Origin: QHWF01 sp036848175
Lineage (GTDB): Bacteria > Acidobacteriota > Vicinamibacteria > Vicinamibacterales > CAVVIG01
NCBI GenBank assembly: GCA_036848175.1
Contig: DAIUKO010000027.1
Coordinates: 1-37,799, forward strand
Direction of reading: 5' to 3'
DNA length: 37,799 nt
In this document: piece after piece, positions 16,439-24,370 of the stretch
How positions within the stretch are numbered: the stretch's first letter is position 1
Layout: the number at the start of each line of letters is the position of its first letter
Program-made: the position numbers and the translations under genes
The notes under the pieces: generated by a model
Databases searched by the model: none
What the model was told of the DNA's origin: nothing
What the model saw: the letters and a program-made list of their open reading frames with translations, nothing else

Positions 16439-18598
16439 ATGTTCAAGACCTTTCACGCCGCGTCACGCCTCGCGTGTGTCCTCGCATTCGGAAGCCTCGT
16501 GATCGCACAGACGTCATCATTCAAGTACCCGCAGCCGCGCAAGAGCGACGTCACGGACAATTATTTCGGGACCAGGATCGCCGACCCGTACCGGTGGATG
16601 GAAGATCTCAACTCGCCCGAGCTGAAGCAGTGGATCGAGGCCGAGAACGCGATGACCTCGACGTATCTCGACTCGCTGCCGCTCCGCGACGCGCTCAAAG
16701 CACGCATCACCGAGCTTTACAACTATCCGCGGGTGACGCCGCCCCGCTACGTCGGCCGGCACTACTTCTACAACCGCAACACCGGCTTGCAAAAGCAATC
16801 GGTTGTCTTCACGCGCGAAACGCTGACCGGACCGGAAACGGTCGTCATCGATCCGAACCAGCTGTCGCCGGACGGCACGACCGCCCTGTCGTCGTTCGAT
16901 CCCGCGCCCGACAGCCAGCACTTCGCGTACGGGCTGTCAGAGGGAGGCTCGGACTGGTCCACCGTTTACGTTCGTGAGATTGGCACCGGCAAGCAGCTCA
17001 GCGACGAAATCAAGTGGATCAAATTCAGCAGCCTCGCGTGGACCGAGGACGGCAAGGGATTCTTCTACGGCCGCTATCCCGAGCCGCCGCGTGGAAAGGC
17101 GCTCGAGGCCGCGGTCAAGGACAAGAAAATCTACTACCACGTGCTCGGCACGCCGCAATCGGCGGACCGCCTGATGTACGAGCGCAAGGACGAGCCGATG
17201 CTCTTCATCGACGCCGACACGGACGAAACAGGACGCTACCTGTTTTTCTTCGTCACGAAGGGTACGAGCAGCAAGCACGAGCTCTTCGTCAAGGACCTCG
17301 GCAATCCGTTGTCGCCGAATCTCGCCGCGCCGGTGCGGCCGTTGTATCCGGGTCACACGGCGGCGTACGAGCCGCTCGGCGTCGTCAAGGGCACCCTCTA
17401 TCTGCTCACCGATCGCGACGCGCCCAACAAGAAGGTCGTCGCGGTGCCGATCGATCGCCCCGATCCGAAGAACTGGAAGACGATCGTGCCGCAGAGCAAG
17501 AGCGTGATCGGCTCGGCGCGCCTGGTTGCGGGGAAGCTTGCCGTGAACACGCTCGTCGACGTCGCGAGCGACGTCAGTTTCTACACGCTCGACGGCACGC
17601 CGGCGGGCAAAATCACGCCGCCCGGTCTCGGCGCCATCACCGGTCCAACGGGTCGATACGATCGTCCTGACGTGTTCTACACGTTCACGTCGCCGCTCTA
17701 TCCGTCAACGGTGTTTCGATTCGACGTCGCGTCGGGACAGAGCACGCCCTTCGAGCCGCCCAAACTCACGTTCGATCCCGCCGGCTACACGACGGAGCGC
17801 GTCTTCTTCACGTCGAAAGACGGCACGCGCGTGCCGATGTTCATCACGCACCGGAAAGACCTCAAGAAAGACGCGACGAATCCGACGATGCTCTACGGCT
17901 ACGGCGGGTTCGACATCGCGACGCTGCCAACATTCCGCTCGGATGTCCCGGCGTTCCTGGAGCGCGGCGGCGTGTGGGCGACGGCAAACATGCGCGGCGG
18001 CAGCGAATACGGCGAAACGTGGCACGAGGCGGCGATGTTCGAGAAGAAACAGAATGTGTTCGACGATTTCATCGCCGCCGCCGAGTACCTCATTCGCGAG
18101 CGGTTCGCATCGCCGCAGACGTTGGGCATCATGGGCGGATCGAACGGCGGCCTCCTCGTCGGGGCGGTGATGGAGCAGCGGCCGGAGCTCTTCGCCGCGG
18201 CGCTGCCTGCGGTCGGCGTCATGGACATGCTCCGCTACCACAAGTTCACCGGCGGCAATGCCTGGACTGCGGAGTACGGATCGGCGGAGAACGCGAAGGA
18301 CTTTGCCTACCTCTCGAAGTACTCGCCGCTTCACAACATCAAGCCGGGCACCTGCTATCCCGCGACGCTGGTGACGACGGCCGATCACGACGACCGCGTC
18401 GTGCCAAGCCATTCGTTCAAGTTCACAGCGACGCTGCAGAGCGCGCAGGGGTGCGAGAAGCCGGTGCTGATCCGCGTCGAGACGCTCGGATCGCACGGAT
18501 ATCGCCCAACCGACAAACAGATTGCGGAGCGCGCCGACCAATGGGCGTTCGCGCTCGCGAACATGAAAGCGGCGACCTCGACGACGGCGGCACGCTGA
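16439..18598 (+). CDS. Exported S9A prolyl oligopeptidase
   Basis: Serine endopeptidase cutting short peptides after proline; 719 residues, standard for the family. The N-terminus has a signal peptide (FHAASRLACVLAFGSLVIAQ), pointing to the periplasm. The propeller N-domain starts with TDNYFGTRIADPYRWMEDL. The catalytic domain shows LYGYGGFDIATLP, the nucleophile motif GGSNGG (S568), the acid in TADHDDRVVPSH (residues ~649-652) and the base in GSHGY (H686). A GGAG ribosome site precedes ATG 16439. Its start lies only 27 bp from the divergent esterase gene, so both promoters must overlap this region or each other's coding sequence. It is followed 31 bp later by a D-amino-acid oxidase-like gene on the same strand. 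Confidence 0.96.
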   Translation: MFKTFHAASRLACVLAFGSLVIAQTSSFKYPQPRKSDVTDNYFGTRIADPYRWMEDLNSPELKQWIEAENAMTSTYLDSLPLRDALKARITELYNYPRVTPPRYVGRHYFYNRNTGLQKQSVVFTRETLTGPETVVIDPNQLSPDGTTALSSFDPAPDSQHFAYGLSEGGSDWSTVYVREIGTGKQLSDEIKWIKFSSLAWTEDGKGFFYGRYPEPPRGKALEAAVKDKKIYYHVLGTPQSADRLMYERKDEPMLFIDADTDETGRYLFFFVTKGTSSKHELFVKDLGNPLSPNLAAPVRPLYPGHTAAYEPLGVVKGTLYLLTDRDAPNKKVVAVPIDRPDPKNWKTIVPQSKSVIGSARLVAGKLAVNTLVDVASDVSFYTLDGTPAGKITPPGLGAITGPTGRYDRPDVFYTFTSPLYPSTVFRFDVASGQSTPFEPPKLTFDPAGYTTERVFFTSKDGTRVPMFITHRKDLKKDATNPTMLYGYGGFDIATLPTFRSDVPAFLERGGVWATANMRGGSEYGETWHEAAMFEKKQNVFDDFIAAAEYLIRERFASPQTLGIMGGSNGGLLVGAVMEQRPELFAAALPAVGVMDMLRYHKFTGGNAWTAEYGSAENAKDFAYLSKYSPLHNIKPGTCYPATLVTTADHDDRVVPSHSFKFTATLQSAQGCEKPVLIRVETLGSHGYRPTDKQIAERADQWAFALANMKAATSTTAAR

Positions 18599-18629
18599 TG
18601 CCGCGGGTATCATTCGCGCGCCGACTCAT

Positions 18630-19820
18630 ATGAACAGACGCGCCTTCCTCAAGGCGTCCAGCGTTTCAGCACTCGGTTTCGGACTGAGCGGATGCGCCGC
18701 TCGCAGTCAGCGGCCCGCCGGTGCGGCGACAGCAGCACCGAGACGGCCGCTCGTCGTGCCGCCGGTGAAGGCGTCGTGGGATCGCGTCATCCGCACGACC
18801 GTCGGTCTGCGGCCGCATCGCGACGCCGGCTTCGTGATCAAGGCAGACAAGCTCGACGATCGACTGCTGGTTCACAACTACGGACACGGCGGGGCAGGGA
18901 TGTCGCTGGCATGGGGTACGGGCCTGATGGCCGCCGAGTTTGCCACCGAGCATCAAGCGCGGCAAGCCGCCGTCATCGGGTGCGGATCGGTCGGACTCAC
19001 GTCGGCCCGGCAGCTTCAGCGGCGCGGATTCGATGTCACGATCTACGCGCTGGCGGTGCCGCCGAACGTGACGTCGAACATGTCGCTGGCCGGCTTCACG
19101 CCGGCATCGGGTCTGGTGGAACAGGATCGCCGGACCGACGAGTGGGACGCCCAATACCGTCGCGCGGCCGACATCTCCTATCGTCAGCTCCAGCTGATGA
19201 TCGGTCCGTACTTCGGCGTCTCGTGGATCGACAACATCTCGTTGACCAACGATCCGCTGAACCCGAATCCGCAGCCGCCGCGGAACGCGGAGCGTCCGAA
19301 TCTCAATGCCGGGTTCAACGCCGGCCGTGAAGTCTACGGGCCGGGCGAACATCCGTTTCCGACCAAGTACGCGATCCGAAACCCGACCATTCGCATCGAG
19401 CCGAACATTTATCTCGACGCGCTGGTCCGCGATTTCCTCCTCTGGGGCGGCCATATCGTCATCCGAAAATTCGACACGCCGCGCGACCTCATGTCGTTGC
19501 GCGAGCCGATCATCATCAACTGCACCGGCCTTGGCGCGCGGGAGCTGTTCGGGGATCGCGAGCTCGTGCCGCTCAAAGGTCAGTTGACGGTGCTCGTGCC
19601 GCAGCCGGAAATCAACTACCACACGGTCGGCGGTCTGCGGGCGGAGCCGGAGCGGCCGGGCAGCCTCGGCATCCACATGATGCCGAGAAACGACGGCATC
19701 ATTCTCGGTGGCACCTCTCAGCGCGATGTGTGGACGCTCGAACCCGACGAAGACGAACGCCGGCGTGTCGTCGAGAGCCACATCGAAGTCTTCAACGCGA
19801 TGAAAGGTGTCAGGGCGTAG
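18630..19820 (+). CDS. Tat-lipoprotein D-amino-acid oxidase family protein with circularly permuted segment order
   Basis: FAD oxidase-like protein of 396 residues. It begins MNRRAFLKASS (twin-arginine motif) and then FGLSGCAA, a lipobox with C22, so it is probably a Tat-exported lipoprotein. In ordinary D-amino-acid oxidases the GxGxxG motif is at the N-terminus, and GxRP plus HNYGHGGxG are at the C-terminus. Here the order is reversed: VGLRPHRDAGF (residues 58-68) and HNYGHGGAGMSLAWG (82-96) come first, then the Rossmann motif AVIGCGSVGLTSARQL (114-129), TIYALAVPPNVTSN, INCTGLGAREL (296-306) and MPRNDGIILGGT (351-362). The protein stops at MKGVRA, where the C-terminal GxRP block would normally follow. 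The usual active-site tyrosine in the (A/S)YIIPR motif appears as His (GIHMMPR). Substrate unproven. Confidence 0.85.
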   Translation: MNRRAFLKASSVSALGFGLSGCAARSQRPAGAATAAPRRPLVVPPVKASWDRVIRTTVGLRPHRDAGFVIKADKLDDRLLVHNYGHGGAGMSLAWGTGLMAAEFATEHQARQAAVIGCGSVGLTSARQLQRRGFDVTIYALAVPPNVTSNMSLAGFTPASGLVEQDRRTDEWDAQYRRAADISYRQLQLMIGPYFGVSWIDNISLTNDPLNPNPQPPRNAERPNLNAGFNAGREVYGPGEHPFPTKYAIRNPTIRIEPNIYLDALVRDFLLWGGHIVIRKFDTPRDLMSLREPIIINCTGLGARELFGDRELVPLKGQLTVLVPQPEINYHTVGGLRAEPERPGSLGIHMMPRNDGIILGGTSQRDVWTLEPDEDERRRVVESHIEVFNAMKGVRA

Positions 19821-19969
19821 GCGTTCGCAGCTCGTGCCTGACGCGCGATCGCTTTCCTGCTTCTCATAGGTCTCCGCGGCGAGGCCAGGATCGTCCGGAT
19901 CGGCACGACCCAGACGGCAATGGACCAGCGGATTTCGTAGAACACCCATACCACCTCTTCCGTTCGTCC

Positions 19970-21100
19970 ATGGAGAACTTCTTGCACCTCAGCGGAGCCG
20001 TGAGAAGACGCCGTAGCTCTCGCATCACGACGACGATGGCCATCGCGGTCGCGGCGGTGGCTGGGCTCGCCGCGGCCCATGTCAAGCCGGCCGTGCGCGC
20101 CGACGCGATCACGCGCGCGCAGGTGTGGGAGTCCTCCGACATTGCCTCGAAGGATCTCGCGGCTGGGCCGGAGCGCAAGGACGGATTCAAGTCCGGCGAG
20201 ACGATCGAGTGCAATTTCATCGATAAGAAAATGACCGGCCATTCGCCGAAATTCACCTGTGTGATCTCGCCGGACGACGAGCTGAAGGTGAAATTCGGAC
20301 GCGACAACGGGGAAGTGTACGGCGAGGTTGTGGCGACGCGATTGCTCTGGGCGCTCGGCTTCGGCGCCGATGCGATGTATCCCGTGAAAGTGCTTTGCCA
20401 CAAGTGCCCGCCACACATGGGCGGCATCCCTTACAACGGCCGGCTGGATGAGCTGATGTTCGACCCCGCGGCGGCCGAGCGCAAAATGGCCGGCCACGAC
20501 ATCACGACCAAGGAGCGGGAGGGGTGGAGTTGGGCGGAGCTCGACCAGGTGAGCGAGGCCGCCGGCGGCGCTCCGCTCGCGCACCGCGACGCCCTCAAGC
20601 TGCTCGCCGCCTTCATGCAGCACACGGACAGCAAGCCGCAGCAGCAGCGGTTGATCTGTCTCGACAAAGGCTGGAAAGGCGAGACGCCGTGCGAACGGCC
20701 GTTCATGCTCCTCAACGATCTGGGGCTGACGTTCGGCAAGGCGAACGCGCTCAACCGGAGCTCCAAGGGTGCGGTGAATTTCGACGAGTGGTCGCAGACG
20801 CCGATCTGGAAGGAAAAGAGCGGGTGCGTCACCAACCTGTCGGGATCGATCACCGGCACGCTGGAGTATCCACGGATAGGCGAAGAGGGCCGCGCGTTCC
20901 TGGCGGACCTCATGATGCAGTTGACCGACAAGCAGCTGTTCGATCTTTTCGAGACGGCGCGCGTCTCCTTGCGGCCTCGGGCCCCGAACTCGAAGGAAAC
21001 CGTTTCCGCCACGTCCGGTGAATGGCTCGAGGCCTTCAAGAAGAAGCGTGACGAGATCGTCAACCGGCGCTGCGACGCGCCGGTGACGACGAAACGCTGA
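19970..21100 (+). CDS. Exported protein with atypical kinase-like motifs (unrecognised family)
   Basis: Protein of 376 residues (ATG 19970; ATG 20036 is an alternative) with an Arg-rich N-terminus and a hydrophobic export segment (MAIAVAAVAGLAAAHV). I do not know a named family. The ordered motifs resemble a protein-kinase-like/HipA-like fold: a lysine in LKVKFG (K106/K108), a glutamate-bearing helix GEVYGEVVATRLLWALGFG (E115/E119), an HxDxK loop HTDSKPQQQRLIC (H218, D220, K222), and a DxG-type metal site LLNDLGLTFG (D250). Several cysteines (C81, C97, C143, C146, C230, C241, C286, C368) would suit disulfides in an exported protein; CHKC is a possible metal site. The gene lies 149 bp after the oxidase and abuts the convergent DinB gene. 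Kinase activity is inference from motif order only. Confidence 0.6.
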   Translation: MENFLHLSGAVRRRRSSRITTTMAIAVAAVAGLAAAHVKPAVRADAITRAQVWESSDIASKDLAAGPERKDGFKSGETIECNFIDKKMTGHSPKFTCVISPDDELKVKFGRDNGEVYGEVVATRLLWALGFGADAMYPVKVLCHKCPPHMGGIPYNGRLDELMFDPAAAERKMAGHDITTKEREGWSWAELDQVSEAAGGAPLAHRDALKLLAAFMQHTDSKPQQQRLICLDKGWKGETPCERPFMLLNDLGLTFGKANALNRSSKGAVNFDEWSQTPIWKEKSGCVTNLSGSITGTLEYPRIGEEGRAFLADLMMQLTDKQLFDLFETARVSLRPRAPNSKETVSATSGEWLEAFKKKRDEIVNRRCDAPVTTKR

Positions 21101-21580
21101 CTATTTGACCAGTTTCTTGAGCAACGCGATCTGGCCGGCGTGGTAGAGATCGTGCTGCACCAGCCCGTGCAGGTTCGAATACACTGTCGCGCCGCCTTCC
21201 AGCTTTTCACTCAGCCGTGCATCAGGTAGTCCTTCGACGACCTCGCGCAGCGCGCGATGTGACCGAGTGAGTGCGTCGACGCTCTCCTTCCAGGCCGCCT
21301 CGCTGGCGTCCGTCACCGACGGAAAATCTTCTTCTTCGGGACCGCCGGTCGGCGCCGTGCCGGTCAGGCGGCGATCGACTTGCAGCACCACCGATCGCAT
21401 GTGGTTGACGAGCTCCCAGATCGTGTGCGCGTCGGGAATCACGCGTTGATTCGCCTGGTTGGCCGTCACGCCGGCGAGCAGCTCCAGGACTGCCGGCCCA
21501 TGCCACGCGTTTCCCTCGAATCCTCTCCGCAGTTGCCTCGCAATGCGCGCCGCTTCGGTCGATACGGTTTGTGTGGTCAC
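21101..21580 (-). CDS. DinB-family putative metal-dependent protein
   Basis: Four-helix-bundle protein of 159 residues, a normal DinB/YfiT-like length. The three family metal ligands are visible: H60 in WELVNHM, and H143 and H147 in GLVQHDLYHAGQIALLKK. DinB-like enzymes often act as thiol-dependent transferases (bacillithiol, mycothiol) or have unknown roles, so substrate cannot be given. No signal peptide, so cytoplasmic. Its last base is adjacent to the stop of the convergent gene ending at 21100, leaving no intergenic space. The 78-bp gap to the AraC-type gene (21659) shows no other feature. Confidence 0.88.
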   Translation of the reverse strand: MTTQTVSTEAARIARQLRRGFEGNAWHGPAVLELLAGVTANQANQRVIPDAHTIWELVNHMRSVVLQVDRRLTGTAPTGGPEEEDFPSVTDASEAAWKESVDALTRSHRALREVVEGLPDARLSEKLEGGATVYSNLHGLVQHDLYHAGQIALLKKLVK

Positions 21581-21658
21581 ATCGCACCTCGTGATGGCTG
21601 TGAACGATCCACATGAGGATGTGCGAAACGGACCGGCCGCGTCTTCCGGTTTTTTGCG

Positions 21659-22462
21659 TTACTGAAATCGTGACGGCGAGACACCGTAGGTGCGGCGGAA
21701 CATTTCGATGAAATGGCCGAGGCTGTTGAAGCCGACAGCGAAGCAGGTGTCGGTCACCGAATCGCCCTGGCGCAGCCGCTCGACGGCGGCGCGAAGCCGG
21801 ACGGCCACCAGATATCGATGCGGCGGGACATCGGTCAGCTCGCGAAACACGCGCGCGAAGTGAAACGGGCTCATGCCGGCGGATCGCGCCAGAGACGTCA
21901 GCGAGTGGGGCGAGGCATAGTCGGAGTCGAGCTGGTCGCGCACCGCATCCACGCGGCGCGCATACCAGGCCAGTTGTTCACTCGCGAACAAACGCCTGGA
22001 TTCTGCGCCGTCAATCATGTCGCGCAGCAGCTCGCCGGCGATCGATTCGATGGTGAGCGGATCGCCGTGTGCGAGGCGCTCGGTCAGCCGTCGCCGCAGA
22101 TACTCGCGGCGATTCGTGAGCGGCGTCACCGGCGTTCTGCCGACAAGTCCCTGAAGGTTCAACGCAGTCTCGTCCTCGACGCCGCGGCCGGCGCCGAAGC
22201 CGACGCACAAACAGACGTCGTCAGGATTGTCGTGGTGGTCGCAGCGATAGACCATGCCGGGTACGGTGACGAACACTTCGCTCGCGCCGACCGACCACGT
22301 GCGGCGGTTCGCGATGACCGAGAAGGCGCCGCGCTCGACGAAGCTGACGCAGTAGGCGCTCGATTGTTCTTCATCCGGATCGACGTGAGGGACGTCGGGC
22401 GGATGGTCGCAGCGCTCGATGCACACGAGCGGTGACTGATAGAGCGGCATCGCACGCAACAT
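21659..22462 (-). CDS. AraC-family transcriptional regulator
   Basis: Transcription factor of about 267 residues. The N-terminal half has the cupin-like sensing pattern of AraC proteins (SYCVSFVERGAFSVIANRRTW..., VFVTVPGMVYRCDH). The C-terminal ~100 residues are a double helix-turn-helix domain: SLTSLARSAGMSPFHFARVF for the first and SVTDTCFAVGFNSLGHFIEM for the second, ending RRTYGVSPSRFQ. Start is unsure between ATG 22462 and ATG 22450; a TATAGT hexamer on the minus strand only ~10 bp upstream of 22462 could be a -10 box for a nearly leaderless transcript. Effector and targets are unknown; the DinB gene just downstream is a possible cotranscript. The 180-bp gap to the next gene (22644) holds no other feature I can identify. 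Confidence 0.9.
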   Translation of the reverse strand: MLRAMPLYQSPLVCIERCDHPPDVPHVDPDEEQSSAYCVSFVERGAFSVIANRRTWSVGASEVFVTVPGMVYRCDHHDNPDDVCLCVGFGAGRGVEDETALNLQGLVGRTPVTPLTNRREYLRRRLTERLAHGDPLTIESIAGELLRDMIDGAESRRLFASEQLAWYARRVDAVRDQLDSDYASPHSLTSLARSAGMSPFHFARVFRELTDVPPHRYLVAVRLRAAVERLRQGDSVTDTCFAVGFNSLGHFIEMFRRTYGVSPSRFQ

Positions 22463-22643
22463 GGTCGGACTATAGCAAGAAACCGAAAGCGTGCTCAGGC
22501 TTGGCAGAACTAGGATTTTCTGCAATCAGCAGCAGTTTCGCGCAGTCGTGCGCTCGCCAGGCTGCTCGCGCCAAGCCACGGTCCCTGAACGGGTTGCGAC
22601 GTCCGATGAGAGAGAAGCACCGTGTTAAAATACCGTGCGGACT

Positions 22644-22880
22644 ATGGCAACGTGTCCGAAATGCATGGGGTACTTGACCGAGAACCATCGGTGTCCCCGT
22701 GGGGTTTTCAGTCGAATCACTGACGCGCTGTCCACCCTGGTCATCGGCGCCCTCATCGGTGCGGTGTTCTACGTCGCCATGGTCGAGAAGCCGGTCATGT
22801 CGGTCACGATGGCGGCGGCCGCGCTCGGGGCGGTTCTGGCTGCCGGTGTTCGTCAGGCCATCAGCGGACGCCCGTCGTAA
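22644..22880 (+). CDS. Small membrane protein with CxxC/HxC metal-binding-like head
   Basis: Protein of 78 residues starting at ATG 22644 (a GTG at 22635 would add three). The first 17 residues carry MATCPKCMGYLTENHRCPRG, a CxxC followed by HRC, like half a zinc ribbon. Two hydrophobic helices follow (about residues 28-48 and 52-72), so it is probably an inner-membrane protein with a cytosolic metal-binding head. No clear ribosome site; a TTAAAAT stretch about 16 bp upstream could be a -10 box of a short-leader or leaderless transcript. Family not recognised. It converges on the receiver-domain gene with a 14-bp gap. Confidence 0.7.
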   Translation: MATCPKCMGYLTENHRCPRGVFSRITDALSTLVIGALIGAVFYVAMVEKPVMSVTMAAAALGAVLAAGVRQAISGRPS

Positions 22881-22894
22881 GCTCACCAGCTAGC

Positions 22895-23281
22895 TCACGC
22901 ACAATACATTCGCACGACGTTCAGCAGGACATCGATATCGATTGGTTTCGTGACCGCCGCGACTGCGCCGAGCGCTTGCGCACGCTGTTGGATGTCCGTC
23001 GCGCCTGACATCACAGCGACTGGAACGTTGGCAACCGTCGGATCGCCGAGCTGCGCACGACGGAACTCATTGCCGCTGAGCCGGGGCATCTTCAAATCGA
23101 GCAGCACCAGACAGGGCACATCCGGCGCGCGATGGCGTACGGTCCGCAGGAGGTGCAGCGCCTCGAGGCCGTCTTCCGCGCCGACGGCATAAAACCCTTG
23201 CGTCGCGAGCAGTGTCGCGAGCATTTCTCTGACGTCCGCATCGTCTTCGACGATGAGGATGTTGCCGGCCGGGCTGGGCAT
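22895..23281 (-). CDS. Single-domain response regulator (receiver only)
   Basis: Stand-alone receiver domain of about 128 residues. Acidic pocket in ILIVEDDADVRE, phospho-acceptor D62 in LVLLDLKMPRLSG, the Ser switch in VAVMSGATD and the conserved lysine in AVTKPIDIDVL. No output domain, so it probably acts by protein-protein contact or in a phosphorelay. Start is ambiguous: ATG 23281 gives a compact domain; upstream Met codons at 23359 and 23371 would add a 26-30 residue extension of low resemblance to anything. No histidine kinase is adjacent. It is divergent from csaA (23392). Confidence 0.85.
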   Translation of the reverse strand: MPSPAGNILIVEDDADVREMLATLLATQGFYAVGAEDGLEALHLLRTVRHRAPDVPCLVLLDLKMPRLSGNEFRRAQLGDPTVANVPVAVMSGATDIQQRAQALGAVAAVTKPIDIDVLLNVVRMYCA

Positions 23282-23391
23282 CCGCCGCGAATCTATCAAG
23301 TCTCGTACCGCCTCGTCCGTAAGGAGAAAATGCTGCGTAAACGCGGGGCTGCCTGGCATTCGCGCGGGCATCCGTGTCAGATTTCCACGCG

Positions 23392-23742
23392 ATGACTGAC
23401 GCCATCGCACCGCTTTCTTACGCAGAGTTCGCGCGGGTCGACATTCGTGTCGGCCGCGTCGTCGAAGTCGCCGACTTTCCGGAAGCGCGCAAGCCGGCTT
23501 ACAAACTTCGGATCGATTTCGGACCGGCCATCGGCATCAAGAAGTCCTCGGCGCAGGCGACCAGACACTATTCGAAATCGGATCTGCTCAACCGGCTGGT
23601 CGTCGCCGTCGTGAACGTTCCGCCGAAACAGATCGGACCGTACGTATCGGATGTGCTCACGCTCGGCGTGCCGGATGGCGACGGCACCGTCGTGCTGCTC
23701 ACGCCGGAGCGCGACGTGCCGATCGGGGGCCGGATGTTTTAG
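23392..23742 (+). CDS. csaA: CsaA-like tRNA-binding-fold chaperone
   Basis: Cytoplasmic OB-fold protein of 116 residues, the expected CsaA length. CsaA proteins bind tRNA and have been linked to protein export. The family pattern is clear: FARVDIRVGRVVEVADFPEARKPAYKL, then FGPAIGIKKSSAQATRHYS, VAVVNVPPKQIGPY and the C-terminal VVLLTPERDVPIGGRMF. ATG 23392 gives the canonical N-terminus; an in-frame start at 23374 is possible. The last 44 bp overlap the convergent VTT-domain gene, an unusually long tail-to-tail overlap. Confidence 0.92.
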   Translation: MTDAIAPLSYAEFARVDIRVGRVVEVADFPEARKPAYKLRIDFGPAIGIKKSSAQATRHYSKSDLLNRLVVAVVNVPPKQIGPYVSDVLTLGVPDGDGTVVLLTPERDVPIGGRMF

Positions 23743-24328
23743 TCGTCGAACGAACGAGCCGGACGAGTGAGAAGAGGGTGAGCGCGACAGCGGCGACGAT
23801 GAAGAAGCTGACGATGTCCTGAAAGAGATCCGATTCGAGCCACGCGAGGACGCCGCGGCCGTGCCTCGCGGCCAGCGCCGCTTCGACGCCGAATCGGAGG
23901 ATCCTGCAGATGGTGAGCGTGACGAAGAACATCGACGTCTTCACTTCGAGCGCGCCTGCGGCGAGGACGAACGGCGTGAACGGAAACGGCGGCGGGATGA
24001 GATCGAGCACGGCGAGCGTAATCGCCCCGCTGCGGCGGATCCGCGATCGAATGTTGTTCAAGCGACGCGGCGGAACGTAGCGATCCAGACCCTTCTCGCC
24101 GATCTTCACGCCCATCCAGAACGTCAGCGCCGCGCCGCCAACCGATCCGGCGCTCGCCAGCAGCGGAACGGTCCACCAGAATCCTTCGAGGCGTGCGGCG
24201 AGGATGATGACGGCCGTATCGATGCCGAATGGGAGCGAGAAGAACAACGTCGAATCGAGTGCGGCGAGGATGACAACGCCGGCGGGAGTGGCGCAGAGGA
24301 AGACGAACCATTTCGAGAACGATCGCAT
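23699..24328 (-). CDS. VTT/DedA-like (YqaA-type) membrane protein
   Basis: Integral membrane protein of 209 residues with several hydrophobic helices. The pattern FFSLPFGIDTAVIILAAR, then LLASAGSVGGAALTFWMGVKIGEKGL and the re-entrant-loop-like LDLIPPPFPFTPFVLAAGAL is typical of VTT (SNARE-associated/DedA) proteins, which are linked to lipid transport or membrane energetics. A C-terminal helix (DIVSFFIVAAVALTLFSLVRL) is followed by a basic tail. It starts 42 bp after the histidine kinase gene on the same strand and may be the last gene of the efflux/two-component operon. Its 3' end overlaps csaA. Confidence 0.8.
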   Translation of the reverse strand: MRSFSKWFVFLCATPAGVVILAALDSTLFFSLPFGIDTAVIILAARLEGFWWTVPLLASAGSVGGAALTFWMGVKIGEKGLDRYVPPRRLNNIRSRIRRSGAITLAVLDLIPPPFPFTPFVLAAGALEVKTSMFFVTLTICRILRFGVEAALAARHGRGVLAWLESDLFQDIVSFFIVAAVALTLFSLVRLVRSTTKTSGPRSARRAPA

Positions 24329-24370
24329 CGGCTGGATGCCGAGAAAGCAAGCCGCGCGCCACTCGCCAAC

